Of a stretch of DNA of 64,000 nucleotides, positions 35,123-44,596 are shown in pieces; the first letter of the stretch is position 1; each line of letters opens with the position of its first letter. The notes beneath the pieces were generated by a model that was not told where the DNA came from, ran no database searches, and was given only the letters and a program-made list of their open reading frames with translations. The stretch is from Moritella sp. F3. Lineage in GTDB: Bacteria; Pseudomonadota; Gammaproteobacteria; Enterobacterales; Moritellaceae. The stretch lies in assembly GCF_015082335.1 (NCBI RefSeq), contig NZ_BLRL01000001.1:558001-622000 (forward strand), read 5' to 3'. The translations under genes were made by a program, and so were the position numbers.

Positions 35123-35138
35123 TGGCACGTTAGCTGCA
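35123..35138 (+). promoter_or_regulatory. Sigma-54 promoter of hcp
   Basis: TGGCACGTTAGCTGCA has GG at 35124-35125 and GC at 35136-35137 with exactly ten bases between, the -24/-12 rule of sigma-54. It sits between the NorR sites and the hcp start at 35200. Confidence 0.85.
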
Positions 35139-35199
35139 GTATAGATTATGAGATCATCGTTAATTCGATATCAATCATATAATTATAATGGAGTCTTAA

Positions 35200-36864
35200 A
35201 TGTTCTGTATTCAATGTGAGCAAACTGTTCAAACACCAACGGCTAAAGGCTGTTCTTATACTCAAGGTATGTGTGGTAAAACGGCTGATGTTTCAGACCT
35301 ACAAGACATATTAGTATTTAATCTTCAAGGTGTGTCTTTCTGGGCAGAGCTAGCGCGTAAATATGACATCATCGACGCTGAAATTGATGCTTGGGCACCA
35401 CGTGCATTCTTCTCTACTTTAACTAACGTTAACTTTGTACCAGAGCGTATTACTGAATACACTGAAATTGCTGAACGTTACAAGATCCAATTAAGCACAC
35501 AAGTAATGGCAGCCGCTGCAGCAGCCGGTGACACATTACCTGCATTGTCGCCTGCAGCGCAGTTTGTATTACCAAGCACAGCTGAAGAAATCATGAATTT
35601 CGCACCTGAAGCAGCGGTTAACCGTGGTCATGAAGAGTTACACGAAGACATCATTGGTCTACGTTTATTATGCTTATACGGCCTTAAAGGTGCAGCAGCC
35701 TACATGGAACATGCTCATGTTCTTGGTCAAAGTGAAGAGTCTATCTGCGCTGAATACCATCAAATAATGGCCTTCTTAGGTACTGAACCGACAGATGCGA
35801 ATGCGCTGCTTGAAACATCAATGCAAATTGGTTTGTTAAACTACCGCATCATGGAAATTCTAGACCGTGGTGAAACCAATACCTTTGGTCACCCACAACC
35901 AACACAAGTAAATGTAAAACCAATTGCGGGTAAATGTATTCTTGTTTCGGGTCATGACTTACATGATTTAGAAAAAATTCTGCAACAGACTGAAGGTAAA
36001 GGTATCAACGTTTACACCAATGGTGAAATGTTACCTGCACACGGTTATCCTGAACTAAACAAATACCCACACTTAGTTGGTAACTTCGGTAGCGCTTGGC
36101 AGAATCAGCAAAAAGAATTTGCTAACTTCCCTGGCGCAATTGTGATGACATCTAACTGTCTAATCAATCCAAACGTAGGTCAATACGCAGACCGTCTATT
36201 TACCCGTAGCATTGTGGGTTGGCCTGGTGTTGTACACGTCGAAGGCGATGATTTCTCGCAAGTTATCGAATGTGCATTAGCACAAGACGGTATCGCGCAC
36301 ACAGAAATCGAACACATGATCACGGTTGGTTTTGGTCGTAACGCGCTAATGGAAGCTGCTCCTGCAGTTATCAAAGAAGTTAAAGCGGGTAACATCAAAC
36401 ACTTCTTCCTAATCGGTGGCTGTGATGGTGATAAAGAAGAGCGTAGCTACTTCACAGACATCGCTGTTAATACGCCTGAAGATTCAGTAGTACTTACGCT
36501 GGCTTGTGGTAAATACCGTTTCAATAAGAAAGAGTTTGGCGATATCAATGGTATCCCACGTCTATTAGATGTTGGCCAATGTAATGATACTTATTCTGCC
36601 ATTCAATTAGTGTTAGCACTGGCTGAAGAGTTTGATTGTGGTGTGAATGAATTACCGTTAAGCATTGTTTTATCTTGGTTCGAGCAAAAAGCAATTGTGG
36701 TGTTATTAACGCTATTCGCTTTAGGTATCAAAGGTATTTATACCGGTCCTACTGCTCCCGCGTTCTTAACTGACAACTTGATTAAAGCGCTACAAGATAA
36801 CTTTGATATGCGCAGTGTTGGTAACGTTGAAACTGACTTAGCGACTATGCTTTCAGGTCAATAA
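35200..36864 (+). CDS. hcp: Hybrid cluster protein / hydroxylamine reductase
   Basis: 554 residues, the usual length. The N-terminal cluster ligands are Cys3, Cys6, Cys18 and Cys25 (MFCIQCEQT ... [11 protein letters not shown]), as in the E. coli protein. Later segments such as [33 protein letters not shown] and [10 protein letters not shown] supply the hybrid Fe-S-O cluster ligands. The enzyme reduces hydroxylamine in vitro; in E. coli it acts as NO reductase and S-nitrosylase under anaerobiosis. The ATG has GGAG eight bases upstream. It is expressed from a sigma-54/NorR promoter and followed by hcr. Confidence 0.96.
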   Translation: MFCIQCEQTVQTPTAKGCSYTQGMCGKTADVSDLQDILVFNLQGVSFWAELARKYDIIDAEIDAWAPRAFFSTLTNVNFVPERITEYTEIAERYKIQLSTQVMAAAAAAGDTLPALSPAAQFVLPSTAEEIMNFAPEAAVNRGHEELHEDIIGLRLLCLYGLKGAAAYMEHAHVLGQSEESICAEYHQIMAFLGTEPTDANALLETSMQIGLLNYRIMEILDRGETNTFGHPQPTQVNVKPIAGKCILVSGHDLHDLEKILQQTEGKGINVYTNGEMLPAHGYPELNKYPHLVGNFGSAWQNQQKEFANFPGAIVMTSNCLINPNVGQYADRLFTRSIVGWPGVVHVEGDDFSQVIECALAQDGIAHTEIEHMITVGFGRNALMEAAPAVIKEVKAGNIKHFFLIGGCDGDKEERSYFTDIAVNTPEDSVVLTLACGKYRFNKKEFGDINGIPRLLDVGQCNDTYSAIQLVLALAEEFDCGVNELPLSIVLSWFEQKAIVVLLTLFALGIKGIYTGPTAPAFLTDNLIKALQDNFDMRSVGNVETDLATMLSGQ

Positions 36865-36886
36865 TACTAACGAGTAACACTTGTTG

Positions 36887-36921
36887 ATCAATGCGGTGAT
36901 ATTCCGACATGCCGCATTGAT
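36887..36921. other. 10-bp hairpin between hcp and hcr
   Basis: ATCAATGCGG (36887-36896) pairs perfectly with CCGCATTGAT (36912-36921). TAAAAG follows, so there is no T-run. It may be a partial terminator or processing site that lowers hcr relative to hcp. Confidence 0.5.
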
Positions 36922-36994
36922 TAAAAGCGTTCTATACACCGTAACCCTACCCCCATATTCAAACCTTTAATTATTACAGCCATAGGTGCAACTC

Positions 36995-38350
36995 ATGTCT
37001 TCTTCAAAAACACCTTCATCGACGCTTACTCCCCCTGCACTTAAGCCTCTTAAATTAAACAGTGCTGGATTAGGTCAATCAACGACGGGTAAAGAAAAAC
37101 CTGCGCCTGTAAGCAGTAAGCTGCAAGCTCCTAAGCTTAACTTTGCTCTTGGTGGCAGTAAGTCGACGGGTTCTTCAAAGCTAGCAACACCAAAGCTGAG
37201 TTTTTCGCTAGGTGAAACAGCTGTAAAATCTGTTGTGAAAACGGTTGTGAAAAAACACCTAAAACCAACAACTTGGTCACCGACTACAACGTCATTAGTA
37301 TTGGTTAAGCGTGAATTGGAAACCCATGATTCAATGAGCTTTACTTTTGCGGCAGCAGACCAAACTTTATTTGATTTTAAACCCGGTCAATTCGTGACAT
37401 TAGCGATAGAAATCGAGGGTAAAACTCACTACCGCGCATATTCAATTAGCTCTGTACCACAACAAAAACAATTACGTTTAACCATTAAGCGTGTACCTGA
37501 CGGTTTAGTATCGAATTGGTTAGCGGATAACTTAACTATCGGCGATAACTTATCGGCATTAAACATTGCAGGCCAATTCAATAGCAGTGATTGCCAACAC
37601 AAATCGAAGCTACTACTAGTCAGCGCTGGTTGTGGTATCACTCCTGTTATGTCAATTGCCAAAACATTGTTAGCGCAAGACAGCGATGCAGACATTGAGT
37701 TCTTACATTGCGCCCGAGACAAAGACAACGTTATCTTCCATGCTGAAATGCAGACGTTAATTGCTCAACACAACAATTTCAAAGTGCAACTACTGCTAGA
37801 AAACAGTGATGGTTTTGCTAACTTCAGTGCTAATGACAATACCACGACTAATAGCCCTGCTTTAGCACATCAAACAGGCATGGTGAGCAAAGACGTTATT
37901 CAGCAGTTATATCCAGATTTACAAGATCGTACTATCTTCTTGTGTGGTCCTGTCGGCTTTATGAAAGCAGTAGAAAATATAGCCCAAGAAAGTGACTTTG
38001 ATATGGCGAACTTCTTCCAAGAGAGCTTTACGCCAGCAGCTGATAACAAGCTGCAAGATAACATCACATCAGGTGCATCAGCAGCCAGTGTGATGCTTTA
38101 CGTTCCCGACTTTGCGGTAGAGAAAGAAGTTGCTCAAGGTTCATCACTATTAGAGTTATTAGAGAATAATGGCGTACCAATTATCGGCGCTTGCCGCGCG
38201 GGTGTTTGCGGATCATGTAAGTGTAAAGTCACTAGCGGTGAAGTGAAGTCCACCAGCAGTGAAACGCTTACCGCAGCAGAAATTGAACAAGGGGTTGTAT
38301 TAGCCTGTTCAAGTACAGTTGAGGGTGATGTGACTGTAGCACTCAGCTAG
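36995..38350 (+). CDS. hcr: Hcr, NADH oxidoreductase for Hcp, with N-terminal extension
   Basis: 451 residues from the ATG at 36995 (AGGTG seven bases upstream; a GTG at 36986 is possible). The core starts near residue 90: FAD domain (HYRAYSISSVP), NAD domain (LLLVSAGCGITPVMSIA and FLCGPVGFMKAV) and a C-terminal plant-type ferredoxin domain with GACRAGVCGSCKCKV and the last ligand in ACSS. It passes electrons from NADH to Hcp. E. coli Hcr is about 320 residues. The extra 90 at the N-terminus are low-complexity Ser/Thr/Lys/Pro with two near-repeats, PKLNFALGGS and PKLSFSLGET. That extension is unusual and of unknown role. Confidence 0.92.
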   Translation: MSSSKTPSSTLTPPALKPLKLNSAGLGQSTTGKEKPAPVSSKLQAPKLNFALGGSKSTGSSKLATPKLSFSLGETAVKSVVKTVVKKHLKPTTWSPTTTSLVLVKRELETHDSMSFTFAAADQTLFDFKPGQFVTLAIEIEGKTHYRAYSISSVPQQKQLRLTIKRVPDGLVSNWLADNLTIGDNLSALNIAGQFNSSDCQHKSKLLLVSAGCGITPVMSIAKTLLAQDSDADIEFLHCARDKDNVIFHAEMQTLIAQHNNFKVQLLLENSDGFANFSANDNTTTNSPALAHQTGMVSKDVIQQLYPDLQDRTIFLCGPVGFMKAVENIAQESDFDMANFFQESFTPAADNKLQDNITSGASAASVMLYVPDFAVEKEVAQGSSLLELLENNGVPIIGACRAGVCGSCKCKVTSGEVKSTSSETLTAAEIEQGVVLACSSTVEGDVTVALS

Positions 38351-38519
38351 TAAAGCTAATATGTAAGAAACAGCATCGAGGTATCGTGAAGTGGCAGGCT
38401 TTATCGGTAGCTCGATTTTATGCGCTTCACTATCTCCCAATCTCCATCTCTATTCCTTAATCTCGTCAACCAGATTAACTCTGCTACTCTTAATAGAGAC
38501 ATAGTAGAGGATAAACTCA

Positions 38520-38966
38520 ATGAGTTATAACCATATATTAGTTGCAGTCGATTTAACTAGCCCCAGTGACATAGTCATGAGTAAAGCCGTCACATTAGCA
38601 AGAGAGGCTAATGCTAAGCTTTCACTTATTTATGTTAGTGCACATCACTTGAAAGTATCAGGCCCAGGGGACATCCCGTGGTTAGCGTCGCATGAAATAG
38701 AAGATACAGACACTGACGAAAAAGAGAAGGAGCAATACCAAACAGAGCTCAGCGCATTAGCCGAACAACTTGATTACCCCGTTGAAAACACGCTGGTTTT
38801 AATCGGTGAGTTGGAAGTGAAATTAACAACAGCGATCCATCAATTAGATGCAGATCTATTAGTGTGTGGGCATCATCATGATTTATGGAGTCGTTTATTA
38901 TCTTCAATACGAAAAATTGCCAACACCGTCGACACTGATTTATTAATTGTTTACCTTGAAACATAA
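38520..38966 (+). CDS. uspA: Universal stress protein UspA
   Basis: 148 residues with one Usp domain. N-terminal YNHILVAVDLTSPSD and C-terminal LLVCGHHHDLWSRLLSSIRK, followed by VDTDLLIV, closely follow the UspA (not UspFG) pattern, which lacks the ATP-binding G-x2-G-x9-G loop. UspA is a small cytoplasmic dimer induced by growth arrest. AGAGGA before the ATG is a good ribosome site. It is monocistronic. Confidence 0.92.
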   Translation: MSYNHILVAVDLTSPSDIVMSKAVTLAREANAKLSLIYVSAHHLKVSGPGDIPWLASHEIEDTDTDEKEKEQYQTELSALAEQLDYPVENTLVLIGELEVKLTTAIHQLDADLLVCGHHHDLWSRLLSSIRKIANTVDTDLLIVYLET

Positions 38967-39103
38967 TAAGACAGTCGATGACTAGCGTTCACATGATCGC
39001 ATATGCCTCGTAACTCACTCAGATTAGCGACCAGTGCTTGATAATGTACAAGTCAAGATAATCTGTTAAGCCTGCAACGAGGATATGCTTTCATGTAATT
39101 ACC

Positions 39104-39697
39104 TCACTCCTGCTCTGGACGGTATGGTTCTTCGCGCAGTACATGGCTGATTAATAACTTCAGATAAAAGAGTGGCAAAAACCATTCTAATCCTTGTGGT
39201 GCAGCAAAGCAGTAAGTAGCCAACATAATGCTCAATGAATATAGCATTAGCGCAACTGGACGTTGCAAATACAGAGGCGTTTTCAAAATAATCACACAAG
39301 CGAGCACCATAAAACCACCTGTCATCGCTATCCACATGAGGTCAAATCCCATGAATGCATAACTAAACAGAGATAGCTGCGTAAAGTGAGTCAGAATAAA
39401 ACTCATATGCTGCTTAAAACCTTGGCCCTCACGATGAAACCAACGCTTCGCACTCGACGTTGCATTCGTGATGATGCCACCAATAATATCAACGGTAAGC
39501 AGACCTGCAATTAAGTATTGCGACCAACTCCAACCATATTGGGCAATATACCCATAAGCCACCAGCAAGATACCGGCGCCAAACGGGATATAGAGCTGTA
39601 AGTTTTTCTCTGCTTTAGTGGCTCCCGGTCCAATAAGCTTATCAATAACGCCCCAAAACCCAGACCTTGCGGTTGGTACATTCCAATCAATTTTCAT
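39104..39697 (-). CDS. Multi-pass membrane protein of unknown function
   Basis: 197 residues from the ATG at 39697 (GGG seven bases upstream); a frame to 39721 would run through the palindromic operator. Five to six membrane helices are predicted after a cytoplasmic N-terminus (for example YIPFGAGILLVAYGYIA and WIAMTGGFMVLACVII). I do not recognise the family. A TetR gene is divergent and two related palindromes lie between them, so this gene is the probable TetR target. Confidence 0.75.
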   Translation of the reverse strand: MKIDWNVPTARSGFWGVIDKLIGPGATKAEKNLQLYIPFGAGILLVAYGYIAQYGWSWSQYLIAGLLTVDIIGGIITNATSSAKRWFHREGQGFKQHMSFILTHFTQLSLFSYAFMGFDLMWIAMTGGFMVLACVIILKTPLYLQRPVALMLYSLSIMLATYCFAAPQGLEWFLPLFYLKLLISHVLREEPYRPEQE

Positions 39698-39715
39698 ATT
39701 AAAACCCTTTATATA

Positions 39716-39727
39716 GACCACCTGGTC
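39716..39727. promoter_or_regulatory. TetR operator candidate 1
   Basis: GACCACCTGGTC, a 5+5 palindrome 19 bp before the membrane protein start. It shares the pattern G-N-C-C-A-N-C-T-G-G-N-C with the site at 39772. Confidence 0.55.
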
Positions 39728-39771
39728 TTTTTAAATTAATACACCACCCGACCAATGTAAAGATCTATTTT

Positions 39772-39783
39772 GTCCAACTGGAC
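39772..39783. promoter_or_regulatory. TetR operator candidate 2
   Basis: GTCCAACTGGAC, a 5+5 palindrome related to the site at 39716 and located 90 bp before the tetR start. The centres are 56 bp apart. Confidence 0.55.
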
Positions 39784-39872
39784 TAAATAAGGCTTTGTGT
39801 AGTATAGTCAGTAAGGTTACCGTAACCGACTTTAACAAAAGTAATTTAATAAAAATGACAGAGAAAGAATAG

Positions 39873-40418
39873 ATGCCAAAGATCGTAGACCATGACAAAA
39901 GACGCAAAGATATAGCGCTACAAGCAACCGAGGTTTTCCTAAAATTCGGCTACAAAAACATTGGCATGAGACAGCTCTGTGAGCAATTAGGCATGAGTAA
40001 AAGTGCTGTTTATCATTATTACAAAAGTAAGGATGAACTCTTTAGAGCCGCAACAGAAGCTATTGTGAATTTTGATGCCAACGTATTAGCAGAGCGACCA
40101 GAATCATCTGCAGCAAACGATGTACAAAAAATAGAAAACTTCATCTTGATTCTTAATCAGATCGCCCCCCGTTTCTTCCAGGAAATGAAGCTGATTGCCG
40201 ATTATATCGATACGATTGGAGAAGAGAATACTGCGACCGATTCATGCATGGCGCTTGCCAACCAAAAGTACATGTCAATGCTTGGTAATTATGTATCAGA
40301 TACACATCAAGTCCCCTTGTATACACTGATTTTAGGGCTATTAAATCATCAAGTGATGATCGGAAAACCACTCGACGAAAACTATGTTATTGAACAATTG
40401 AAAAAGGTACTTAATTAA
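39873..40418 (+). CDS. TetR-family regulator
   Basis: 181 residues. The HTH occupies residues 8-55 (RKDIALQATEVFLKFGYKNI ... LGMSKSAVYHYYKSKDELF), a textbook TetR motif. The C-terminal ligand domain is not informative. It is divergent from the membrane protein gene, and the two related palindromes in the shared 175-bp region are its likely operators, giving repression of the neighbour and of itself. Confidence 0.9.
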   Translation: MPKIVDHDKRRKDIALQATEVFLKFGYKNIGMRQLCEQLGMSKSAVYHYYKSKDELFRAATEAIVNFDANVLAERPESSAANDVQKIENFILILNQIAPRFFQEMKLIADYIDTIGEENTATDSCMALANQKYMSMLGNYVSDTHQVPLYTLILGLLNHQVMIGKPLDENYVIEQLKKVLN

Positions 40419-40502
40419 CTCAACACCATTTTATGCTGTTCTTTAAGTCAATAACCTTAATCCCCTTCCCCCCATTTATTTGTCATTATTTAAAAATGAC
40501 TC

Positions 40503-40533
40503 TTGACCTGTCTAAGGCTTCATAGTTTATAGT
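40503..40533 (+). promoter_or_regulatory. MerR-type promoter with 19-bp spacer
   Basis: TTGACC (40503-40508) and TATAGT (40528-40533) are separated by 19 bases. MerR-family activators act on promoters with 19-20 bp spacers, so the MerR fusion gene at 40559 probably controls itself here. No strong dyad was seen in the spacer. Confidence 0.55.
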
Positions 40534-40558
40534 CTATCTATCAACGAGGGGAAATCGA

Positions 40559-41761
40559 ATGTATAAAATTTCTGAATTAGCGCAAAAAGTTAACTTAAGC
40601 CGTACCACTTTGCTTTATTACGAAAAGCTCGGGCTAATTTCATCTAAACGACAAGCGAATGGCTACCGAAGCTATTCCGAGTTCGATCTCCAACGCGTTA
40701 AGCTCTTACAACAATTACAGTCTGGTGGGTTGTCGCTTAAAGAATGCCAAGCATGCCTTGAAGCCAAAATTAATCGTGAACAATTACAGCAGCGACTGCA
40801 GACGTTGGATGAAGATATAGCCCAAAAGCAGAAGTCGAGAGAACTGCTTTCATCAATGTTAGGCATGAGTTCAATGCGAGATTGGCACCAAGCGACAGAT
40901 AAACACGCGCCATCAGCCCACTTAGATTGGTTAATGACGCAGGGATTCAGTGAAAAACAAGCATTGAGGTTAAAATGGCTATCGAAAGATATGAATAATC
41001 ATGAGCAATATATGCGCGAGTTTGAGTTCATCTTTGATGGATTAGACAGACTCGGTCCAAGCTCTACAGATGATTCAATAAAGGCACTCAGTAGCATCCC
41101 AATTAAAGCGGGTGAACTATTAGAAATTGGTTGCGGTAAAGGCGTTACTACAATAGCCCTCGCTGAACATGCCCAGTTTTCTATTACTGGATTGGATAAT
41201 GATGAATACAACCTGAGTTGCTTAAAAGAACATTTAGCGCAGCAGCTGCCTTTTAAGCCATTATCTTCACGACAATCCTCACAACCACACATAGAACTGA
41301 TTTGTGCCAGCATGACTGATATGCCTTTTTCAGAACAACAGTTTGACGTTATCTGGTCTGAAGGCAGCGCCTATATCATGGGGATTAAGCAAGCATTGGA
41401 AAGCTGGAAACGCTTTATTAAACAAGACGGCTATTTAGTGGTTAGTGATTTAGTTTGGTTAACGGACTCACCTGATGATGAAGTTCAGCAATTCTGGCTA
41501 GACGCTTATCCAGACATGGCCACCGTTGCCAACCGACAGCAAATGATCGAAGACGCTGGTTATCAGGTAATTGATAGTTATACCTTGAGCCAAGTCTCTT
41601 GGGACAACTACTTACAGCCTTTACAGCAAAAGGTTGCTCAGTTAGCTGACCATGTTTTTGTATCCCCTGCTTTAGAAGATTTACAAAAAGAGTTAACAAT
41701 CCACAGCAAGTACTTAGGCCAATACGGCTATCAAATGTTTGTACTTAAGATGAGAAACTAA
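40559..41761 (+). CDS. MerR regulator fused to a SAM-dependent methyltransferase
   Basis: 400 residues. Residues 1-70 are a MerR HTH (MYKISELAQKVNLSRTTLLY, YYEKLGLI, GYRSYSEFDLQRV), followed by the coiled-coil dimer helix to about 105. From about 185 a class I methyltransferase follows: motif I LLEIGCGKGVTTIAL, acidic end of strand 2 in GLDNDEYN, and motif IV-like FDVIWSEGSAYIMG. The last segment continues to the C-terminus. The effector domain of a normal MerR is thus an enzyme. The substrate may be the inducer, as in drug-modifying resistance systems; this is inference. GAGGGG precedes the ATG. A GNAT gene follows one base after the stop. Confidence 0.85.
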   Translation: MYKISELAQKVNLSRTTLLYYEKLGLISSKRQANGYRSYSEFDLQRVKLLQQLQSGGLSLKECQACLEAKINREQLQQRLQTLDEDIAQKQKSRELLSSMLGMSSMRDWHQATDKHAPSAHLDWLMTQGFSEKQALRLKWLSKDMNNHEQYMREFEFIFDGLDRLGPSSTDDSIKALSSIPIKAGELLEIGCGKGVTTIALAEHAQFSITGLDNDEYNLSCLKEHLAQQLPFKPLSSRQSSQPHIELICASMTDMPFSEQQFDVIWSEGSAYIMGIKQALESWKRFIKQDGYLVVSDLVWLTDSPDDEVQQFWLDAYPDMATVANRQQMIEDAGYQVIDSYTLSQVSWDNYLQPLQQKVAQLADHVFVSPALEDLQKELTIHSKYLGQYGYQMFVLKMRN

Positions 41762-41762
41762 A

Positions 41763-42302
41763 ATGAATATTAATATGAAAATAAGAACAGAAACAACAGC
41801 AGATCATAACGTGATAGAAACATTAACTTACCGTGCCTTTGAGAATCACCCACACCATGCTCCTGGCGCAAAACCGACCGAACATCTTATTATTAATACA
41901 TTACGTGATGCTGGAGTATTGACGGTATCTTTAGTGGCTGAAGATGACACTGGTATTATTGGCCATATCGCACTCTCTCCTGTCGCGATTAATGGTGTTA
42001 CAACTAATTGGTATGGACTTGGACCTGTCGCCGTTGTTCCAGCGCGCCAAGGTGAAGGGATTGGTCGCCAACTTATCGAAGCCAGTTTAACAAAAATAAA
42101 GTCCCAAAATGCAGCTGGTGTCGTCTTACTGGGTGAACCTGAGTATTACGGTCGCTTTGGTTTCGAGACCCATGCAAACTTAACGCTTAAAGGCGTGCCG
42201 CCTGAATACTTTATGATTAAGTCATTATCTCATGATGACTGTGCGACGGCAGACAAGGAAATACCTGTGGGTGAAGTCACTTATCATGCGGCATTTAGTT
42301 AA
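41763..42302 (+). CDS. GNAT N-acetyltransferase (YhbS-like)
   Basis: 179 residues. The acetyl-CoA loop is VVPARQGEGIGRQLIEASL (R/Q-x2-G-x-G/A), with the GPVAV strand before it and LLGEPEYYGRFGFE after, the signature of the YhbS group. These enzymes have unknown substrates. It starts one base after the MerR-methyltransferase gene, so the two are co-transcribed. A start at the fifth codon (41775) is also possible. Confidence 0.85.
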   Translation: MNINMKIRTETTADHNVIETLTYRAFENHPHHAPGAKPTEHLIINTLRDAGVLTVSLVAEDDTGIIGHIALSPVAINGVTTNWYGLGPVAVVPARQGEGIGRQLIEASLTKIKSQNAAGVVLLGEPEYYGRFGFETHANLTLKGVPPEYFMIKSLSHDDCATADKEIPVGEVTYHAAFS

Positions 42303-42473
42303 GCTTAGATGGTTTATATTAGCCTGTCAGTACAGTTGAGAGGGATATAACTGTAACCACCATGCACAATTAAAGTCTTCATTTTTTAAATGATGACATT
42401 CAGATGACAAATAAATAGCTGAAACGTTTATAATCTCCACATGTAATCAATGATCCAGAGACCTTACAACCTC

Positions 42474-43949
42474 ATGAGTGTTAATCCATTTTATCGTCGA
42501 ATTATTAAGTTAGCATTTTCAACCTTGATTCTATTGTTCTCTGCGATCACTCAAGCCACTGAAGATACTTCAAATTTACAAACTCGTTGGCAGTTATTTT
42601 TCCAACAGGCTTCTAACCTGGCTTACGAAACCAAAATCACGCTTGAACAACTTAACCGTTACCCAATTCGGCTGTTACTTAGCAGTAATCAATTCCCCAA
42701 TTTCGAAGACTATGATTGGACGGATATTCAAGGCCTTTGGCAATTACAGCAGACCTGTAACCTACTCGAAAAAACAACTATTTCAGACATTCAACAACGT
42801 CCAAAGTTAGCTCGTGCGATTCAATTTGAAACAGCTCTCTGTAACGATAAAGCGCTAGATGATGATTGGTTTGCTCAAGGCGAGATGTTGCACCCTACTG
42901 GCGGCAGTTATGCTGACCACTATTTAAGATCTTTGGATTATGACAAACAAGCTGAATTTATCACAACTCATGATCACAAGCTCACACTATCAAATCCGAG
43001 TCATCCTTTACACGAGTTACTCGACCCACTTTCCTCAGAAGGTAGCGATAGACTATTATCAGGATATAGGGCTTACCTCGCTCAGGATGGCAAGCTCTGG
43101 CTCAACGGTGAGTTCGGGTTGATGAGTATTAAAGAGCAAGATTGGCGTCAACTATTATCACCATTAGAAATAAATATTGAATCTAAAGCTAACGCGGAGC
43201 AAGTGTGTAACATAAGTTACAGTAATTTATGCATTCAACCAATTTCATTCATTAATCGTGGCCTAAAATGGCTAATCGCAATGCTAGCTCTAGTTTCTAT
43301 CGGTTTTTTCTCTGTAGGCGTAATAAACCATAGAAACGAAGCTAAGGAACGGGAATTTATATTACAATTACTCACACATGAATTGCGCACTCCAATTACC
43401 AGTTTAGGCTTTACAGTTGAACTATTTCGCCGTCACTTTGATCAATTTGATAACAAAACTCAACGAATTTTTGGACGCTTACTTGCAGATCACCAACGTT
43501 TATCTCAACTCACAGAAACCAGTAAAGGCTTTTTAAGTACTGACCCTCACATTCAGTATCAAAAACAAACCGCTTATCTCTCTGATTGGCTTGACCACTG
43601 TTTAGATAAATACAACCTGGATTATAAACTAGACAATGATCAAGAATTAACATTACCTTATTATTGGCTCGGGATCTGCTTAGAAAATTTACTTAAAAAT
43701 GCCCTGCAGCACGGTAAAGGAGATGTCACTCTATTTGTTTATACCAATCAGTATTTACGCATTGAAGTTATCGACCAAGGGCAATTCCCAAATAGATACC
43801 ATCGATTAATGAAAAAAATCCGACCTACATACCATCACGATAATATGGGTATGGGCCTCACGATTGTGACACGTTTAATGAAGAAAATGGGTGGCCGATT
43901 TGTATATAAACACAATCCAACACGCTGTATCTTGGAGCTACCACTATGA
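42474..43949 (+). CDS. vxrA: VxrA-like sensor histidine kinase (DUF3404 sensor)
   Basis: 491 residues from the ATG at 42474; an ATG at 42450 would add eight residues before the signal peptide. After the signal (cleavage near TQATED) there is a periplasmic sensor of about 240 residues resembling DUF3404, one membrane helix (WLIAMLALVSIGFFSVGVI), and a kinase core with the phospho-His in LLTHELRTPI (about 302), N box ENLLKNALQHG and G box GMGLTIV. In Vibrio, VxrA/VbrK-VxrB/VbrR responds to cell-wall damage and beta-lactams. The next genes fit the vxrABC order. Orthology is inferred from architecture and order. Confidence 0.8.
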   Translation: MSVNPFYRRIIKLAFSTLILLFSAITQATEDTSNLQTRWQLFFQQASNLAYETKITLEQLNRYPIRLLLSSNQFPNFEDYDWTDIQGLWQLQQTCNLLEKTTISDIQQRPKLARAIQFETALCNDKALDDDWFAQGEMLHPTGGSYADHYLRSLDYDKQAEFITTHDHKLTLSNPSHPLHELLDPLSSEGSDRLLSGYRAYLAQDGKLWLNGEFGLMSIKEQDWRQLLSPLEINIESKANAEQVCNISYSNLCIQPISFINRGLKWLIAMLALVSIGFFSVGVINHRNEAKEREFILQLLTHELRTPITSLGFTVELFRRHFDQFDNKTQRIFGRLLADHQRLSQLTETSKGFLSTDPHIQYQKQTAYLSDWLDHCLDKYNLDYKLDNDQELTLPYYWLGICLENLLKNALQHGKGDVTLFVYTNQYLRIEVIDQGQFPNRYHRLMKKIRPTYHHDNMGMGLTIVTRLMKKMGGRFVYKHNPTRCILELPL

Positions 43950-44596
43950 CAAAAATCCTTCTTATTGAAGACGATAAATTACTCGGAGAAGGGTTTAGTC
44001 AATACCTTACCGAAGAGGGATTCGATTGTCAGTGGCTCTGCGACTGTAACCAAATCAGTAAACATTGGATGCAAGCTGACTTAGTCATTTTAGATAGACA
44101 ACTACCAGAAGGTGATAGCTTAACTTGGCTACCTCAATGGCTGATGATAAAAGCGATACCTGTTATTATATTAACCGCTAAAATCGACGTTGACCAACGC
44201 ATAGAAGGCTTAATGGCCGGAGCAAAAGACTACGTACTTAAACCGTTCTCACACCTAGAACTACTCGCACGTATTCATGCTCAGTTACGCCCATTAGGTG
44301 AAAGTAAGCTTACCTATCAAAACGTACACATTGATGTATCAAAACGAATAGTCATTAGCGATGGTGAAACGCTAAACTTAAAAGCAAAAGAGTTTCAACT
44401 CCTACTTCTATTGGTTCAAAACCAAGGGCGTGTATTTCATCGTGATGAGTTACTTAATAAAGTGTGGGGCTTTCAGACATTTCCATCGACTCGAACAGTC
44501 GACAATCATATTCTTCATTTGAGACAAAAATTACCCATGCTGAATATAGAAACACTACGTGGAGTTGGTTACCGACTCATTGGGGCTGTGACATGA
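43946..44596 (+). CDS. vxrB: VxrB-like OmpR-family response regulator
   Basis: 216 residues: receiver domain with acidic pocket (LLIEDDKLL), phosphoacceptor Asp50 in LVILDRQLPEG, Thr in ILTAK and Lys in VLKPF, and an OmpR/PhoB winged helix (LNLKAKEFQLLLLLVQNQGR ... TVDNHILHLRQKL). It overlaps vxrA by 4 bp and vxrC by 4 bp. In Vibrio the VxrB regulon includes peptidoglycan synthesis and other envelope genes. Confidence 0.88.
   Translation: MTKILLIEDDKLLGEGFSQYLTEEGFDCQWLCDCNQISKHWMQADLVILDRQLPEGDSLTWLPQWLMIKAIPVIILTAKIDVDQRIEGLMAGAKDYVLKPFSHLELLARIHAQLRPLGESKLTYQNVHIDVSKRIVISDGETLNLKAKEFQLLLLLVQNQGRVFHRDELLNKVWGFQTFPSTRTVDNHILHLRQKLPMLNIETLRGVGYRLIGAVT

Noticed and set aside
42450..42473. Upstream ATG for the VxrA-like kinase
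   Set aside because: It adds eight residues ahead of a normal signal peptide and has no ribosome site; the ATG at 42474 was preferred, with modest confidence.
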